NCBI GenBank assembly: GCA_903813345.2
Contig: CAIIXF020000012.1
Coordinates: forward strand, 20,660,184 to 20,724,183
Reading direction: 5' to 3'
From: Owenia fusiformis
Lineage: Eukaryota; Annelida; Polychaeta; Sabellida; Oweniidae
DNA: 64,000 nucleotides
Position numbers and translations under genes: made by a program. Shown in pieces: positions 45,401 to 49,314 of this stretch; the stretch's first letter is position 1; every line of letters starts with the position of its first letter. A model generated the notes under the pieces. That model searched no databases. It was not told where the DNA came from and worked only from the letters and a program-made list of their open reading frames with translations.

Positions 45401-46503
45401 TTACGAAAAATGGTGGCCATTTTGAATTGAGCGGCCATATTGAAAATTGCTTCTTGAGCAGAGGTCCTACACTCATAAGGCATAAGCCTATAAAATTTGA
45501 ACCAAATCCGTCAACTGGTATTGGAGTTATCGCCCAGACACACGGACGAACGAACGGACGGAAGGACCAACGGATGGCTTCTCTATATCCCCCTCGAACT
45601 TCGTTCGGTGGGATAACAAAATGGCTTGTCTACTTTTTAACTTATAGCAAAAAACGTAAAATAACACATGTTAAAATGATGGCCATTATTCAAAATTGCC
45701 ACCTGCTACCAAGTGTCATTAGACAGTGTACATGCTTATAGTATTCACACTACTTTTCAAGTTACAGCAAAAATAGTATAAAATAGTGTGTTAAAGGCTA
45801 CCATTGTTCAAGATGGCTGTCATGTGTTTCTCAAATATCTACATTTGAAGCTTTATTAATGTCCTATGTATAACTAATAATTACATTTAAGACATTTTGC
45901 TATTACAGTTTTATATATTGTACCTAAATTACTGTAAAATCAGCACTAAAATGGCCACCATTTTTAAACGATGAGCCATTTTGAAAATCAGCTTTCGGGC
46001 AGCACTTCGATTCTGATAGGGTATATGAGTACAAGATATGAACAAAATTAGGCCAATGGTATTTGAGTTGTCGCCCGTACAAATGAATGGACATATGGAC
46101 GGAGGAGTTCCTTATATCCCTCTGAACTTTGTTTGATGGAATAATAAATGTATAGTTACATGTTATAATACATATTTGACCCCAGCTATGGGATAAGCTT
46201 GAATACTTCTATCCATAGCATCAGTACAATACTCACTAGAATTCAAACTATATATGTATCATTCTTTTCCTTTTCTCTCTTCAATTAAAATATGTGTCTC
46301 ATGGATTTGGCACCTACCTTGAGTAAGCCCAATAGCTTTCACAGGTTGCTCATTATTTTCTATCTCTCCTTCATTGCCAACATCTTTCATATGTTGATGA
46401 AATGTTTGGGCATGTGACTGTCTGCGTACATCATTTTCTTGATTCAGAGTGGTGCTACACAAAAATGCTCTTTGTCCATTTTGCAATGAGACATTTTGCT
46501 CAG
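3315..46503 (-). CDS. ERAL1: Mitochondrial Era-like GTPase ERAL1, nine exons, 5' end missing
   Basis: ERAL1 is a mitochondrial-matrix GTPase that binds 12S rRNA with a C-terminal KH domain and chaperones assembly of the small mitoribosomal subunit. The joined exons 46503-46318, 22798-22671, 22188-22111, 13763-13655, 13044-12932, 11603-10653, 5658-5509, 4947-4870 and 3446-3315 give 640 codons plus stop. All introns are GT-AG and every phase matches. Visible motifs in order: G1 GAPNAGKST, G2 VHTTR, G3 DTPG, G4 NKVD (split NK/VD by an intron), a G5-like VSSTT, 'TPGNWHYHS', and KH loop VVGKAGRM. It is much longer than the human protein (about 437 residues), mainly through an insertion between G4 and G5 with a seven-fold 15-residue repeat. 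The start codon and presequence exon lie upstream of 46503 and were not identified. The family call is firm; exact borders are read by eye. Confidence 0.92.
3690..4135. repeat. AGGATATCC palindromic element in ERAL1 intron 8
   Basis: Contains a 'catagttagcataatattca' module and a large hairpin (3966-4135) whose arms read from 'aacatcctatgattt' to its complement. The first module recurs inverted at 22930-23115. It belongs to the same family as 1388-1905. Confidence 0.6.
4192..4875 (-). repeat. 43-bp minisatellite built from an ERAL1 exon-intron junction
   Basis: About 16 head-to-tail 43-bp units. On the minus strand each carries a copy of the last ~21 nt of the adjoining exon (ACAAGCAACGTCATGTG) plus the start of the intron (GTAAGTCATGACTC). 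Eleven units keep GTAAGT, four have GTACGT and one has GTGAGT; the last GTAAGT is the real donor. The middle of the array has an 86-bp higher-order period of two alternating unit types. It lies entirely in intron 8 apart from the few exon bases of the founder copy. Confidence 0.9.
4870..4947 (-). CDS. ERAL1: ERAL1 exon: linker and first KH strand
   Basis: Twenty-six codons, phase 0 at both ends, reading EIVMWEMEEGLLRAIMNI then NCYKQRHV. It matches the ERAL1 stretch 'VWEE...L...' between the GTPase domain and the KH GxxG loop. Acceptor TTCTTTAG, donor GTG|GTAAGT. The donor-proximal 21 nt are the founder of the 43-bp minisatellite that follows. Confidence 0.88.
5509..5658 (-). CDS. ERAL1: ERAL1 exon: post-GTPase region
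   Basis: Fifty codons, phase 0 at both ends, reading DFMFNVATPGNWHYHSS through MDHLPEEIPYSIDV. It aligns without gaps to the conserved ERAL1/Era segment 'PGPWEYHS...[28 protein letters not shown]' that links the G domain to the KH domain. Acceptor CTTTTACAG, donor GTG|GTCAGT. Confidence 0.93.
5712..6053 (+). repeat. Short pearl/HINE-like element, family C
   Basis: Begins near CTCCCACCAAACATAAC and contains two diverged units with 'aaaatttgaaccaaatc' and 'gccataaggcataagcctat'. It ends in a short GGATGGACG tail and a degraded GAACTTTGTTTGGCAGGATAA hairpin. It is the same family as 44786-45616. It lies in the ERAL1 intron just upstream of the 5509-5658 exon. Confidence 0.6.
6062..6545. repeat. 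Foldback MITE with ATCACACGTTTCAG hairpin
   Basis: 6062-6215 is a long imperfect palindrome: ATCACACGTTTCAGCATGTG runs to GGAATATTTCC and returns to CTGAAACGTGTGAT. The remainder to 6545 repeats TGTGATACGG/GTGATA motifs and TGACGTCA-like sites. No certain target duplication. Confidence 0.6.
6584..8493. mobile_element. 1.9-kb foldback DNA element, ~560-bp TIRs, 5-bp TSD
   Basis: The outer ~470 bp (6584-7060 against 8025-8493) are inverted copies starting CACAGGCTGGTATCGAAAAA. Homology continues inward to 'gaccactctt' near 7130 and 7950. ATTAA flanks both ends (6579-6583 and 8494-8498). The phrase GTCCGCTGTGACGGAGC occurs three times: once in each outer arm and once more at 6971. No transposase is seen in the centre, so it is non-autonomous; superfamily unassigned. 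Confidence 0.85.
8800..9195 (-). pseudogene. Mariner transposase relic
   Basis: Minus-strand frames, interrupted by stops and shifts, give YDFAPSHSSKK followed in another frame by ILEELGFAQVVYAPNSPY. They resemble the mariner signature 'HDNAPxHxxxxT..FLEELG...PHPPYSPDLAPCDF' around the second catalytic aspartate. The first aspartate region and an intact DD34D triad are not readable. A dead copy; the assignment rests on this short motif plus the CAGGGTG termini. Confidence 0.6.
9490..10250. repeat. Inverted-repeat arms inside the mariner relic
   Basis: 9500-9690 and 10075-10245 are inverted copies ('aaggtccatgtgcagtatgg', 'ctttcaagtgaagt'). A third, solo arm lies at 43010-43240. It is therefore an independent foldback family, either nested in or captured by the mariner relic. 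Open frames in it have no recognisable domain. Confidence 0.65.
10297..10604. mobile_element. 308-bp MITE with 9-bp TSD
   Basis: TIRs TAGCCTTGCCCAAGT and its complement, flanked by identical GTGATCACC (10288-10296 and 10605-10613). A 9-bp duplication is typical of Mutator-like elements. It interrupts the right TIR of the mariner relic exactly, so it is the younger insertion. Confidence 0.85.
10653..11603 (-). CDS. ERAL1: ERAL1 large exon: G4 to G5 with repeat insertion
   Basis: 317 codons, phase 0 at both ends. It opens VDILKSKHMLLEIVRLLTEGVVDG, completing NKVD and matching the ERAL1 helix 'VDCLKQK...LLELT..LTEGVVNGK'. It closes GWGTFEKVFIVSSTTGEGVDELR, matching 'GWPHFKEIFMLSAL...DVKTLK' with the G5-like SST. 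Between these, where vertebrate ERAL1 has only a short variable stretch, lie roughly 270 residues of charged, low-complexity sequence rich in K, N, E and S, including seven identical 15-residue repeats. Donor AGG|GTTAGT. The insertion is probably disordered (inference). No stop or frame break is seen, so it appears translated. Confidence 0.9.
11013..11327 (-). repeat. Seven in-frame 45-bp repeats (NERIELHGPIDEVTQ)
   Basis: Seven perfect tandem copies of NERIELHGPIDEVTQ at the protein level. The DNA copies differ only at the Leu codon (TTG, CTA, TTA) and the Pro codon (CCA, CCG), all silent. Open frames on the plus strand here are only reflections of the repeat. Confidence 0.95.
11604..12424. 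other. ERAL1 intron sequence, nothing recognised
   Basis: AT-rich intron with a small repeat 'gttctacagtcat' around 11678-11778. No gene, TIR or array that I can support. Confidence 0.5.
12425..12890. repeat. TTTCAATC-rich MITE-like repeat
   Basis: Dense ATCGTTTCAAT / AATTGATT phrases between short inverted ends containing GTATACACT (about 12431 and 12873). Similar phrase-rich elements with CAACCATT occur at 25010-25330, 42490-42615, 44270-44405 and 59155-59560. No target duplication confirmed. Confidence 0.5.
12932..13044 (-). CDS. ERAL1: ERAL1 exon: core up to G4
   Basis: Enters in phase 1 (completing V) and leaves in phase 0 after NK. Reads GVLVDASNKWTNTHLNKEIL then RALYMYPDKRTVLIINK, matching the family's 'VVVLVDVSDKW...LL..L....PSVLVMNK'. 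It supplies the first half of the G4 guanine-specificity motif NKVD. Acceptor TTTTACAG, donor AAG|GTCAGT. Confidence 0.94.
13224..13270. repeat. (CAAA)n simple repeat
   Basis: CAAA/CAAG tetranucleotide run in the 610-bp ERAL1 intron. The rest of that intron (13045-13654) shows nothing else. Confidence 0.8.
13655..13763 (-). CDS. ERAL1: ERAL1 exon: G3
   Basis: Thirty-six codons plus one base. Reads ILLDTPGVVKKSEGKRYNLD then RQCVVDPASSIGEADI. DTPG is the G3 motif that contacts the gamma-phosphate/Mg2+ in Era-type GTPases; 'SIGEAD' matches the 'SMESAD' that leads into the next strand. Acceptor TTTGTTTAG, donor TTG|GTAGGG. Confidence 0.95.
13764..14571. other. ERAL1 intron 3 start, nothing recognised
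   Basis: AT-rich. The stretch 14246-14302 ('gaaaataaaaaaacggat') recurs as a direct repeat at 18844-18890, just beyond the large inverted-repeat element. Open frames on both strands show no domain. Confidence 0.5.
15646..15999 (+). CDS. Unrecognised Cys-rich open frame
   Basis: 117 codons with a Cys-rich start (CACATFRIGCRYCDCENCNPKC) and no family I recognise. It lies inside the 14572-18835 element, has an overlapping open frame on the other strand, and no supporting splice or promoter signals. It may be chance or a decayed element-borne frame. Confidence 0.15.
   Translation: MMVILSVRLENIECACATFRIGCRYCDCENCNPKCPNLKYSSHTDLLVYTNFNIFLKPEPKAVTQETKCWNINEIRLSFVYLFWGVTPHSGYTWHRQEAIIEADKKDRVLEKTSGCF
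16015..16475. repeat. Foldback element, ~205-bp arms
   Basis: Near-continuous palindrome with outer ends GTAACAAAATGTC and GACATTTTGTTAC and arms running through 'cacgcgttataggcagaat' and 'gaagacaacagaat' to a short central loop near 16250. No coding content and no clear target duplication. Confidence 0.8.
16712..17078. mobile_element. GGGCCC-rich MITE, both ends present
   Basis: TIRs GGCGGATCTGGG and CCCAGATCCACC enclose GGGCCC/GGCCTT-rich sequence homologous to 963-1230. Homopolymer C runs lie next to both ends. Confidence 0.7.
17404..17946. mobile_element. Mariner-type MITE, TA target site
   Basis: TIRs CAGGGCGAGCCAAAAAGGTA and TACCTTTTTTGGCTCATACTG, flanked by TA at 17402-17403 and 17947-17948. 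543 bp, no transposase; inverted homology extends about 50 bp. Confidence 0.85.
19005..19175. repeat. GC-rich minisatellite, CGGTGCCGAAA units
   Basis: Repeated TTTCGGTGCCG / CGGAACGGTGCCGAA phrases in both orientations in an AT-rich intron. Overlapping open frames on both strands are by-products. Confidence 0.7.
19585..21280 (+). pseudogene. L1/Tx1-type LINE reverse transcriptase, 5'-truncated and dead
   Basis: Successive broken frames read in order: CMYADDTFISL (RT motif C, YADD), FHETSGLKLNKEKTSAIWL, then after stops LFTSFIWNSAVAKVSFSQLV and VGGLRLFEPTLFEQSLKL, then SNYEPKLSSFTYKVLH, and finally CIFCKANPETIFHLLYVC, a C-terminal zinc-knuckle-like motif. This order is typical of L1/Tx1-clade ORF2 C-termini. 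Many stops and shifts plus a 19-base G run (20426-20444) show it cannot be active. It lies antisense in an ERAL1 intron. Confidence 0.85.
20426..20444 (+). repeat. 19-base poly-G tract
   Basis: Uninterrupted G run inside the dead LINE. Its length may be affected by sequencing or assembly error. Confidence 0.8.
21281..22110. other. ERAL1 intron, nothing recognised
   Basis: AT-rich sequence after the LINE 3' end. No domain-bearing frame, array or convincing TIR. Confidence 0.5.
22111..22188 (-). CDS. ERAL1: ERAL1 exon: G2 (switch I)
   Basis: Twenty-six codons, phase 0 at both ends, reading VSAVSAKVHTTR then NKTKAVLTEGNTQL. VHTTR is the G2/effector motif of Era proteins and 'VLTEGNTQ' matches the strand before DTPG. 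Acceptor TTTCACCAG. The donor TTG|GTGAGG was preferred over an earlier GTAACA because it keeps the frame into ILLDTPG. Confidence 0.94.
22671..22798 (-). CDS. ERAL1: ERAL1 exon: G1 (P-loop)
   Basis: Two bases completing D, then 42 codons ending in phase 0. Reads EQWRQALLHPDQPPDARVLS then VAIIGAPNAGKSTLTNKLMGWR. GAPNAGKST is the P-loop in its characteristic Era form; 'HPDQP..RVL' is also conserved in ERAL1. Acceptor TATATTTAG, donor AGA|GTATGT. Confidence 0.96.
22905..23120. repeat. Inverted copy of the 3690-3860 palindromic family
   Basis: Carries 'gaggatattctatgattt', 'tttttatccacaaatgg' and the 'accatagcatac' module in the orientation opposite to 3690-4135. Confidence 0.65.
23361..24730. 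mobile_element. TIR element (GGTATCGATATGG ends), copy 1
   Basis: Ends read like GGTAT(A/C)GATATGG and complementary CCATATCGATACCACTCCTTT. Interior sequence matches 40042-42240 ('atgttgactgattgacaaca', 'aggttcgg'). Relative to that copy it carries an extra ~695-bp block (23990-24684) and lacks the mariner MITE present there. Confidence 0.75.
23990..24684 (+). other. Extra block in TIR element with promoter-like start
   Basis: Absent from the paralogous element, where 'actggttta' joins directly to 'agagaaatgtg'. Short TTTAA-like sequence occurs at both borders. It begins with a CCAATCA box (24004) and a TATAAAAG box (24036) at ordinary spacing for an RNA polymerase II promoter. No long reading frame follows; the 70-codon frame at 24168 has no recognised family. 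Confidence 0.45.
24846..25010. repeat. GTAGCCAGG / CCCCC repeat fragment
   Basis: G and C homopolymers around 'gtgcgat..gcgatcg' followed by 'tttatttgaagcttctagct'. The same modules form the centre and right arm of the foldback element at 35332-36001, so this is a partial relative. Confidence 0.6.
25011..25330. repeat. CAACCATT-rich repeat
   Basis: Begins CCCTTAGAAAAAACAAC and consists of many CAACCATT / CAATGGTT phrases. The complementary end (GTTGTTTTTTCTAAGGG) closes the related repeat at 44270-44405. Confidence 0.55.
25570..26060 (+). pseudogene. LINE C-terminal relic interrupted by a MITE
   Basis: When the MITE at 25631-25962 is skipped, the plus strand reads IIRALWSGMQYPMTLESD then SKTFKAHFKSNLFKQLY. 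This resembles the 'R.LWN.LP....S..TFK..LK..LF' end of Jockey/CR1-group ORF2 proteins. Short and degenerate, so tentative. The longer open frame crossing the MITE is an artefact. Confidence 0.4.
25631..25962. mobile_element. hAT-like MITE, 6-bp TSD, copy 1
   Basis: TIRs CAGGCCTGTCAACT and AGTTGACAGGCCTG, flanked by AGTACC at 25625-25630 and 25963-25968. Interior is rich in TGTCACGCA / ACGCATT. CAG-type ends fit hAT; a 6-bp duplication is shorter than the usual eight. The right arm recurs at 55197. Confidence 0.8.
26170..26601. other. Intron, nothing recognised
   Basis: AT-rich sequence after the LINE relic, no supportable feature. Confidence 0.5.
26602..27610 (+). repeat. Pearl/HINE-like element, family A
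   Basis: Starts with ATCCCATTGAAC, the complement of the terminal hairpin half seen in other copies, followed by about six units of roughly 149 bp ('gtgtcattagacagtgtgcc', 'aaaatggccgcctactacc'). The tetranucleotide tail and 3' hairpin are missing, so the right end is truncated. Confidence 0.7.
27611..29003. repeat. AT-rich region with dispersed TATTCGTAAA phrases
   Basis: No gene. Between about 28260 and 28870 the phrase (T)ATTCGTAAATT or its complement recurs many times with irregular spacing, suggesting a decayed repeat family. Confidence 0.5.
29389..32881 (-). pseudogene. CR1/Jockey-group LINE ORF2 (endonuclease-RT), inactivated
   Basis: Read through breaks, the minus strand encodes a nearly complete ORF2. 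The APE endonuclease (32869-32124) has TNINSLS near the start, GLCETG, FYRSPS, GDFNAR and SDH. The reverse transcriptase (31414-29566) has YRPVTLLS, FLDIDSAFD (motif A), SVPQGSIIGP (motif B) and YADD (motif C), then a C-terminal CICG...H...C zinc-like region. Frames shift near 32400, 32150 and 31095, and an in-frame TAA follows GGPDGI near 31421. Catalytic motifs are intact despite these breaks, suggesting recent inactivation. N-terminally a 2A-like DVKPNPGP is present, with no ATG in frame upstream. The 3' end near 29389 follows an AAAAACT-rich tail. Confidence 0.9.
32812..32866 (-). other. 2A-like motif at the LINE ORF2 N-terminus
   Basis: SLLLVAFDVKPNPGP: a hydrophobic run followed by DVxxNPGP. 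The ribosome-skipping 2A consensus is D(V/I)ExNPGP, and 2A-like sequences are known from non-LTR elements of sea urchin, lancelet and molluscs. Here the usual glutamate is lysine, so activity is uncertain. Confidence 0.6.
32918..33304 (-). CDS. Hydrophobic open frame upstream of the LINE ORF2
   Basis: 128 codons, with about three to four membrane-length hydrophobic stretches (IGILINLLYSI, ILLGIQLLLLIHYILL, FVLTFFLLFVATIL, FSVFAFSVGCLLLI). It ends 36 bp before the frame carrying the 2A-like motif and reads in the same direction. It could be the LINE's 5' region or a chance AT-rich frame. No family recognised. Confidence 0.3.
   Translation of the reverse strand: MTLSMCIEIALWRGRIGAFNNHGISHSQSKKGRLSFIGILINLLYSITQVNIRIEDILLGIQLLLLIHYILLYRHWDFVLTFFLLFVATILSIPCIIIKIIVSSFKHKLNPRSFSVFAFSVGCLLLIP
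33305..33969. other. Nothing recognised
   Basis: AT-rich sequence upstream of the LINE, possibly its 5' untranslated region. No supportable feature. Confidence 0.45.
33970..34560. mobile_element. Inverted-repeat MITE with NRF1-like and YY1-like sites
   Basis: Arms 33980-34060 and 34478-34556 are inverted copies ('gattttgaaagtatagctct', 'gtcgagagctac'). The loop contains CGCATGCGCA (34256, NRF1-like) and AATATGGCGG / CCGCCATATT (34227, 34282, YY1-like). No target duplication identified and no coding frame recognised. Confidence 0.6.
34915..36705. mobile_element. hAT-like element, 6-bp TSD, copy 2
   Basis: Ends CAGAGCTGTCAAG and complementary TTGACAGTACTG, flanked by AGATAT at 34909-34914 and 36706-36711. 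Interior is dominated by TCCCGCGAAATCCCGCGAATTT phrases at both ends (34935-35040, 36395-36690). It is split internally by the foldback element 35332-36001. No transposase seen. Confidence 0.75.
35332..36001. mobile_element. 670-bp foldback element with GGTACC-rich arms, 8-bp TSD
   Basis: Inverted arms of ~260-290 bp start AGGGTTTGTAGAAAAAACC and run through GGGTACCGGGTAG and 'ggatttactacccggtaccc'. ATCTAGAA flanks both ends exactly (35324-35331, 36002-36009). An 8-bp duplication fits hAT. The centre holds the GTAGCCAGG/GCGATCGC module also seen at 24846. Confidence 0.88.
36826..37311 (-). pseudogene. LINE ORF1 fragment flanked by a 17-bp TSD
   Basis: Open frame to a stop at 36858: YSRKNTIRVLGIPETQNENC, then DDIEVSHRVG, RPIIAKLKF, IIRNKKRLKQSGVVVYEDLS. 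This is the conserved core of LINE ORF1 proteins (RRM-like plus C-terminal domain; 'YSRRNNIRI.G.PE...HRVG...RPIIVKF...ED'). Identical AACAAAGTTTGTGTTCA borders it at 36809-36825 and 37312-37328, the signature of target-primed reverse transcription. After the stop comes a short tail with GTACTGAT twice. The insertion is 5'-truncated and carries ORF1 only. Confidence 0.85.
37329..38192. repeat. Right half of the Transib-like element
   Basis: AT-rich, with several CAAACTGCGCGCCTA / AGGCGCGCAGTTTG motifs in both orientations (37373, 37400, 37768, 38130-38180). These match the left terminus at 29015-29070. No coding frame. Confidence 0.6.
38205..38559. other. Nothing recognised
   Basis: AT-rich intron sequence, possibly the downstream part of the adjoining Penelope fragment. 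Confidence 0.4.
38560..39030 (-). pseudogene. Penelope-like element reverse transcriptase fragment
   Basis: Reads IPMGTDPAPFMANLYLYFYE then KTFRFIDNLCAINNDG, PKELKKENEFDV, TTFLDLQIEI, FDKRDKFNFRIVSYPD. These are the successive conserved blocks of Penelope-like RTs. One frameshift lies in the AT run near 38840. The catalytic block normally reads R(F/Y)IDDLC, but here the second Asp is Asn, so the enzyme is dead. The N-terminal RT part and the GIY-YIG endonuclease are absent. A fragment of a pearl family A tail (GGACGGAGGCGTTCC) abuts it at 39047-39068. Confidence 0.85.
39069..40041. other. Intron, nothing recognised
   Basis: AT-rich, no supportable gene or array. Confidence 0.45.
40042..42240. 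mobile_element. TIR element (GGTATCGATATGG ends), copy 2, with nested MITE
   Basis: Ends AAAGGAGTGGTATCGATATG and complementary CATATCGATACCACTCCTTT. Homologous to copy 1 at 23361-24730. It carries two extra blocks: 40104-40550, with ATGCGAGTA / TACTCGCAT ends, and the mariner MITE 40861-41878. No transposase recognised. Confidence 0.8.
40861..41878. mobile_element. Mariner-type MITE with ~200-bp TIRs, TA TSD
   Basis: TIRs CGAGGGTATATCATAAAGTT and complement, extending about 200 bp to the CCCGGGGCAAATAA block. TA flanks both ends (40859-40860, 41879-41880). The matching position in copy 1 (near 23715, 'ccccctaaaatagataaaa') is uninterrupted, confirming an insertion. Confidence 0.9.
42241..42617. 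other. CAACCATT-type repeat and unassigned sequence
   Basis: 42490-42615 is rich in GGTTGAAAAT / CAACCATT phrases, as at 25011 and 59155. The rest shows nothing. Confidence 0.45.
42627..42904. mobile_element. GC-rich MITE, 9-bp TSD
   Basis: Short ends GGGTCACATA and complementary TGTATGACCC, flanked by GGTATGCCT at 42618-42626 and 42905-42913. A 9-bp duplication suggests a Mutator-like family. The interior is strikingly GC-rich (CCGGGCGC, CATCGGCCGAT, repeated ATCGCACGGGT) compared with its surroundings. A second, partial copy lies at 43985-44262. Confidence 0.75.
43010..43240. repeat. Solo arm of the 9490-10250 foldback family
   Basis: Shares 'ggtacttcaattgaaagaaa', 'catggtgaaagatatgac' and 'aaatcacttgccatactgca' with the right arm at 10075-10245. 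Confidence 0.75.
43382..43578 (-). CDS. Unassigned open frame starting MPKAKDRGDK
   Basis: From the first internal ATG it reads MPKAKDRGDKANGPYIRKAL, then an acidic stretch (ELVDDEDLDVSREEGTP) to a stop; the open frame extends upstream to 43697. A basic-then-acidic start of this kind is common at the N-terminus of LINE ORF1 proteins, and the frame lies in a transposon-rich intron, so an ORF1 fragment is my best guess. The known ERAL1 exons join correctly without it. Confidence 0.25.
43985..44262. mobile_element. Second copy of the GC-rich MITE
   Basis: Same CGGGCGCC, CATCGGCCG and GCCCGTACGATG vocabulary as 42627-42904, ending TTATGTGACC (complement GGTCACATAA). The left terminus is not clear. 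Confidence 0.6.
44270..44405. repeat. CAACCATT-type repeat end
   Basis: AATGGTTG-rich, ending GTTGTTTTTTCTAAGGG, the complement of the start of 25011-25330. Confidence 0.55.
44490..45616 (+). repeat. Pearl/HINE-like elements, family A fragment plus family C
   Basis: 44490-44760 is family A. Family C begins near 44786 with ATCCCACCAAACAAAAC and has about five ~145-bp units ('aaatttgaaccaaatccgtt', 'ccgccatcttgaaaat'). A GGACGAACGAACGGACGG tail and the hairpin CGAACTTCGTTCGGTGGGATAA follow at 45594-45615. The 5' CCCACC and 3' GGTGGG form subterminal inverted repeats as in Helentron-derived elements. Confidence 0.7.
45617..46145 (+). repeat. Pearl/HINE-like element, family A
   Basis: Family A units, a short GGACATATGGACGG tail and a decayed hairpin (CTGAACTTTGTTTGATGG) ending near 46145. 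Confidence 0.65.
46318..46503 (-). CDS. ERAL1: ERAL1 exon: region before the P-loop
   Basis: Two bases, 61 codons and one base, so phase 1 on entry and exit. The last base G joins AT of the 22671-22798 exon to give IGLTQ-D-EQWRQALLHP, where vertebrate ERAL1 has 'NRDEQDVLLVHHPD'. Acceptor ACTTTTTCAG, donor CAAG|GTAGGT. The residues are polar and unconserved, as expected upstream of the G domain. The following intron is about 23.5 kb. An earlier exon must end with one base before CT; none was identified. Confidence 0.72.
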
Positions 46504-46621
46504 CTGAAAAAGTTGTAAAGGATATAATTAGAGGAACATTTGCTGCTTTTGTAAGTGAAATGGTGATATTTTGTTATTTCCAGTTATTCAGGAGAACTGA
46601 GAAGCAGGTTGTTGATATTAT

Positions 46622-49314
46622 TCACGCGGTAGTATCTCTTCGGGACGTATCGAAACCACTCCGTCCCAAAAAAACGTTAATTTGAATTTAAAACCTAACC
46701 CAGTGTTTGAATATCAAGGATTGTGAGTCTCACACTTCACTGTTTTCTTCAAACTTGTTCCGTACAAAGCTTCACAGAAATACCTTTCAGTCGATACATT
46801 GTTTTCGTGTACAAAGTACCTCGTTTTAGCGGCGTTTTGGTCCCCAGCTGCGAGATAAAGCAAATTTTCATAACTTTCAACTGTAAGTCAAGTTATCTCG
46901 CCTGTCTTTTACCTATTCTCGCTCATAATTTCAGAATGGACTCCCATTACAACCTTCCATCGCTACGTTTTGATTTTTGGGCATCAAACGTAGCAGTTTC
47001 TAAATCATCCACACATCTCTTAAAATTTGACTAATACGTCCCGTCACCTTCCACTACGCCCCGCCGAGTCTATGACTACAAACGTGGAGTTGTATTCTAA
47101 AACATTTTGTTCATCGTTGTGTAATTTTACATAGGTTTGCCTTGGTCGATTCTTAACACCAGTCTTAAGTTTAGCATACATACGGAGTATAACTATAACT
47201 GATTGCATGAAATTGATAATTTAAATGTTTGTGAAGATGTTGCTTTTTAACTTTAATTATATGTAATTGTCCTGTATTTGATTTTGTGAGGAAACCAAGT
47301 GTCTGGTTTGAAACACAATAAAATCTGGAATCTTGTTTTGCTAATGTTCAACATAAATAATTTATAAATTATCGGCCGAGGGCAGATTAGAGCGGATCAA
47401 TCAATGATGTACAAAAAGTAACATGTAAAAGAAAAAACGCTATACTACTGTGATGACTATTGCTCTCAACAGAAAGCTTCAATTTTCATTGCATCATATT
47501 TATTTATTTACCTGTATTTAAACAGAGTGGTTTTAAACATATGCAGTTACTACTTAAATGATAATAACACTATTTGCTTAATTCTATGAAGAATGTTTTT
47601 ATAGTTTTTAATATTCTATCGTCCAGCGTATTCTCTCCGAATTATTGATCTGGCTATGAATTTTATGCACTAAACATAAACATGTAATACGTATCAGAAT
47701 GATACTATACAATATTATATCACAAAGAACATTTTGTCATGACTATACATATTTTCTAAGTTCATCATCATGCCACAGTGTAAATGTACTGTATGACATC
47801 CAAGGCAAAGTACTAACAAAGCCGGTGTGAAAGGTGTGATGAATTTTTGAAAATCGACATTCCCATGTAAACCCATGAGAATTGATATGTTTGTCGCATG
47901 TCATACGACAGAATATCCATCAATCTGAGTACTAGCAAAAAGTACAAGTTAGGTACAGTAGACAGCTGAATTTGCTATCTTTATTTAACAAAAAGTTGAT
48001 ACGTTTCTTCAGGTTCAACAAAGTTATAGGTTAGGGTTGTCCAAATCTGCAAAATTTTCCAAAAATCTGTCATCTGATAGATTCTAGTTACAAATTGACT
48101 CTTGGTACAAATATTTCCACTCTAGACCCCTGGGAAATTTTGCCACGCGTCTCACTTGAAGTTTTGGTAATTTTGACAAATATGCCTTTTTCATAAATGG
48201 TTTATAACTCAAAATTAAACTGTTGTATTTCAGGAATATGTATTTTTTCTTCATCATGTATGATTTTCAATAACCCTACAGGCACCACTTTTTTTAGCTA
48301 AATCCATAGGGAAACTTTGCCACGCTTAATTTCAAAATAACGGAGATGTTATCAAAATTGAGCAATATTGGCACAAAACGAATGCATCATCATACAACAC
48401 TAATTGGTATATTAAAACAACATCTACTGACTTGGTCTGATAATGTAATATAAAGATTTTAACTGTTGTGTGTCAACCTTTCTTCTGTATGATTCCATTG
48501 GATTACATTATGAAACGTGTACCATATAAAATGATACATGTTTCTAACGTTATGCTGAAAATAATATAATTGACACCACCCATCCTTTCGCATTTTAACA
48601 TTTTTTCAAGGATAGGGCACTTTAAACGTTTCTTAAAATATTTTCAATTGTTCAGTAATTAAAATCTTTATATTGCAATATCGGGAAATCTAAATTTTAG
48701 GGAGATTTTGGACCACCCTATTATAGGTATATTGAAAATGGACAAGAATGGGTAAATCTTAAAACACAATCCGATTGGTATTTAGAATCGACAATGGCAA
48801 CCTACAAACGGACACATCGATGGACAAATTGTTTTAGAATGCAACTCTACGTGTATAGTGATAGACTTGGCGGGGCGTAGTGGAAGATGACGGGACGTAT
48901 TGGTCAAATTTGAAGAGATGTGTTGATGATTTAGAAACTGCTGCGTTTGATGCCCAAAAATCAAAACGTAGCGATGGAAGGTTGTAATGGGAGTCCATTC
49001 TGAAATTATGGGCGAGAATGGGTAAAAGACTGGCGAGATAACTTGACTTACAGTTGAAAGTTATGAAAATTTGCTTTATCTCACAGCTGGGGACCAAAAA
49101 CGCCGCTAAAACGAGGTACTTTGTACACGAAAACAATGTATCGACTGAAAGGTATTTCTGTGAAGCTTTGTACGGAACAAGTTTGAAGAAAAACGGTGGA
49201 GTGTGAGACTCACAATCCTTGATTTTCAAACACTGGGGTAGGTTTTTAATTCAAATTAACGGTTTTTCGGGACGGAGTGGTTTCGATACGTCCCGAAGAG
49301 ATACTACCGCGTGA
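46622..49314. mobile_element. 2.7-kb DNA element with ~510-bp TIRs, TTAT TSD
   Basis: Ends TCACGCGGTAGTATCTC and complement. The arms (46622-47130, 48800-49314) are inverted copies throughout, with TTAT at 46618-46621 and 49315-49318. Each arm holds an open frame, 103 and 131 codons, sharing SCEIKQIFITFNCKSSYLA and LPILAHNFRMDSHYNLPS. The 1.7-kb centre has no frame or transposase signature. Confidence 0.8.
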
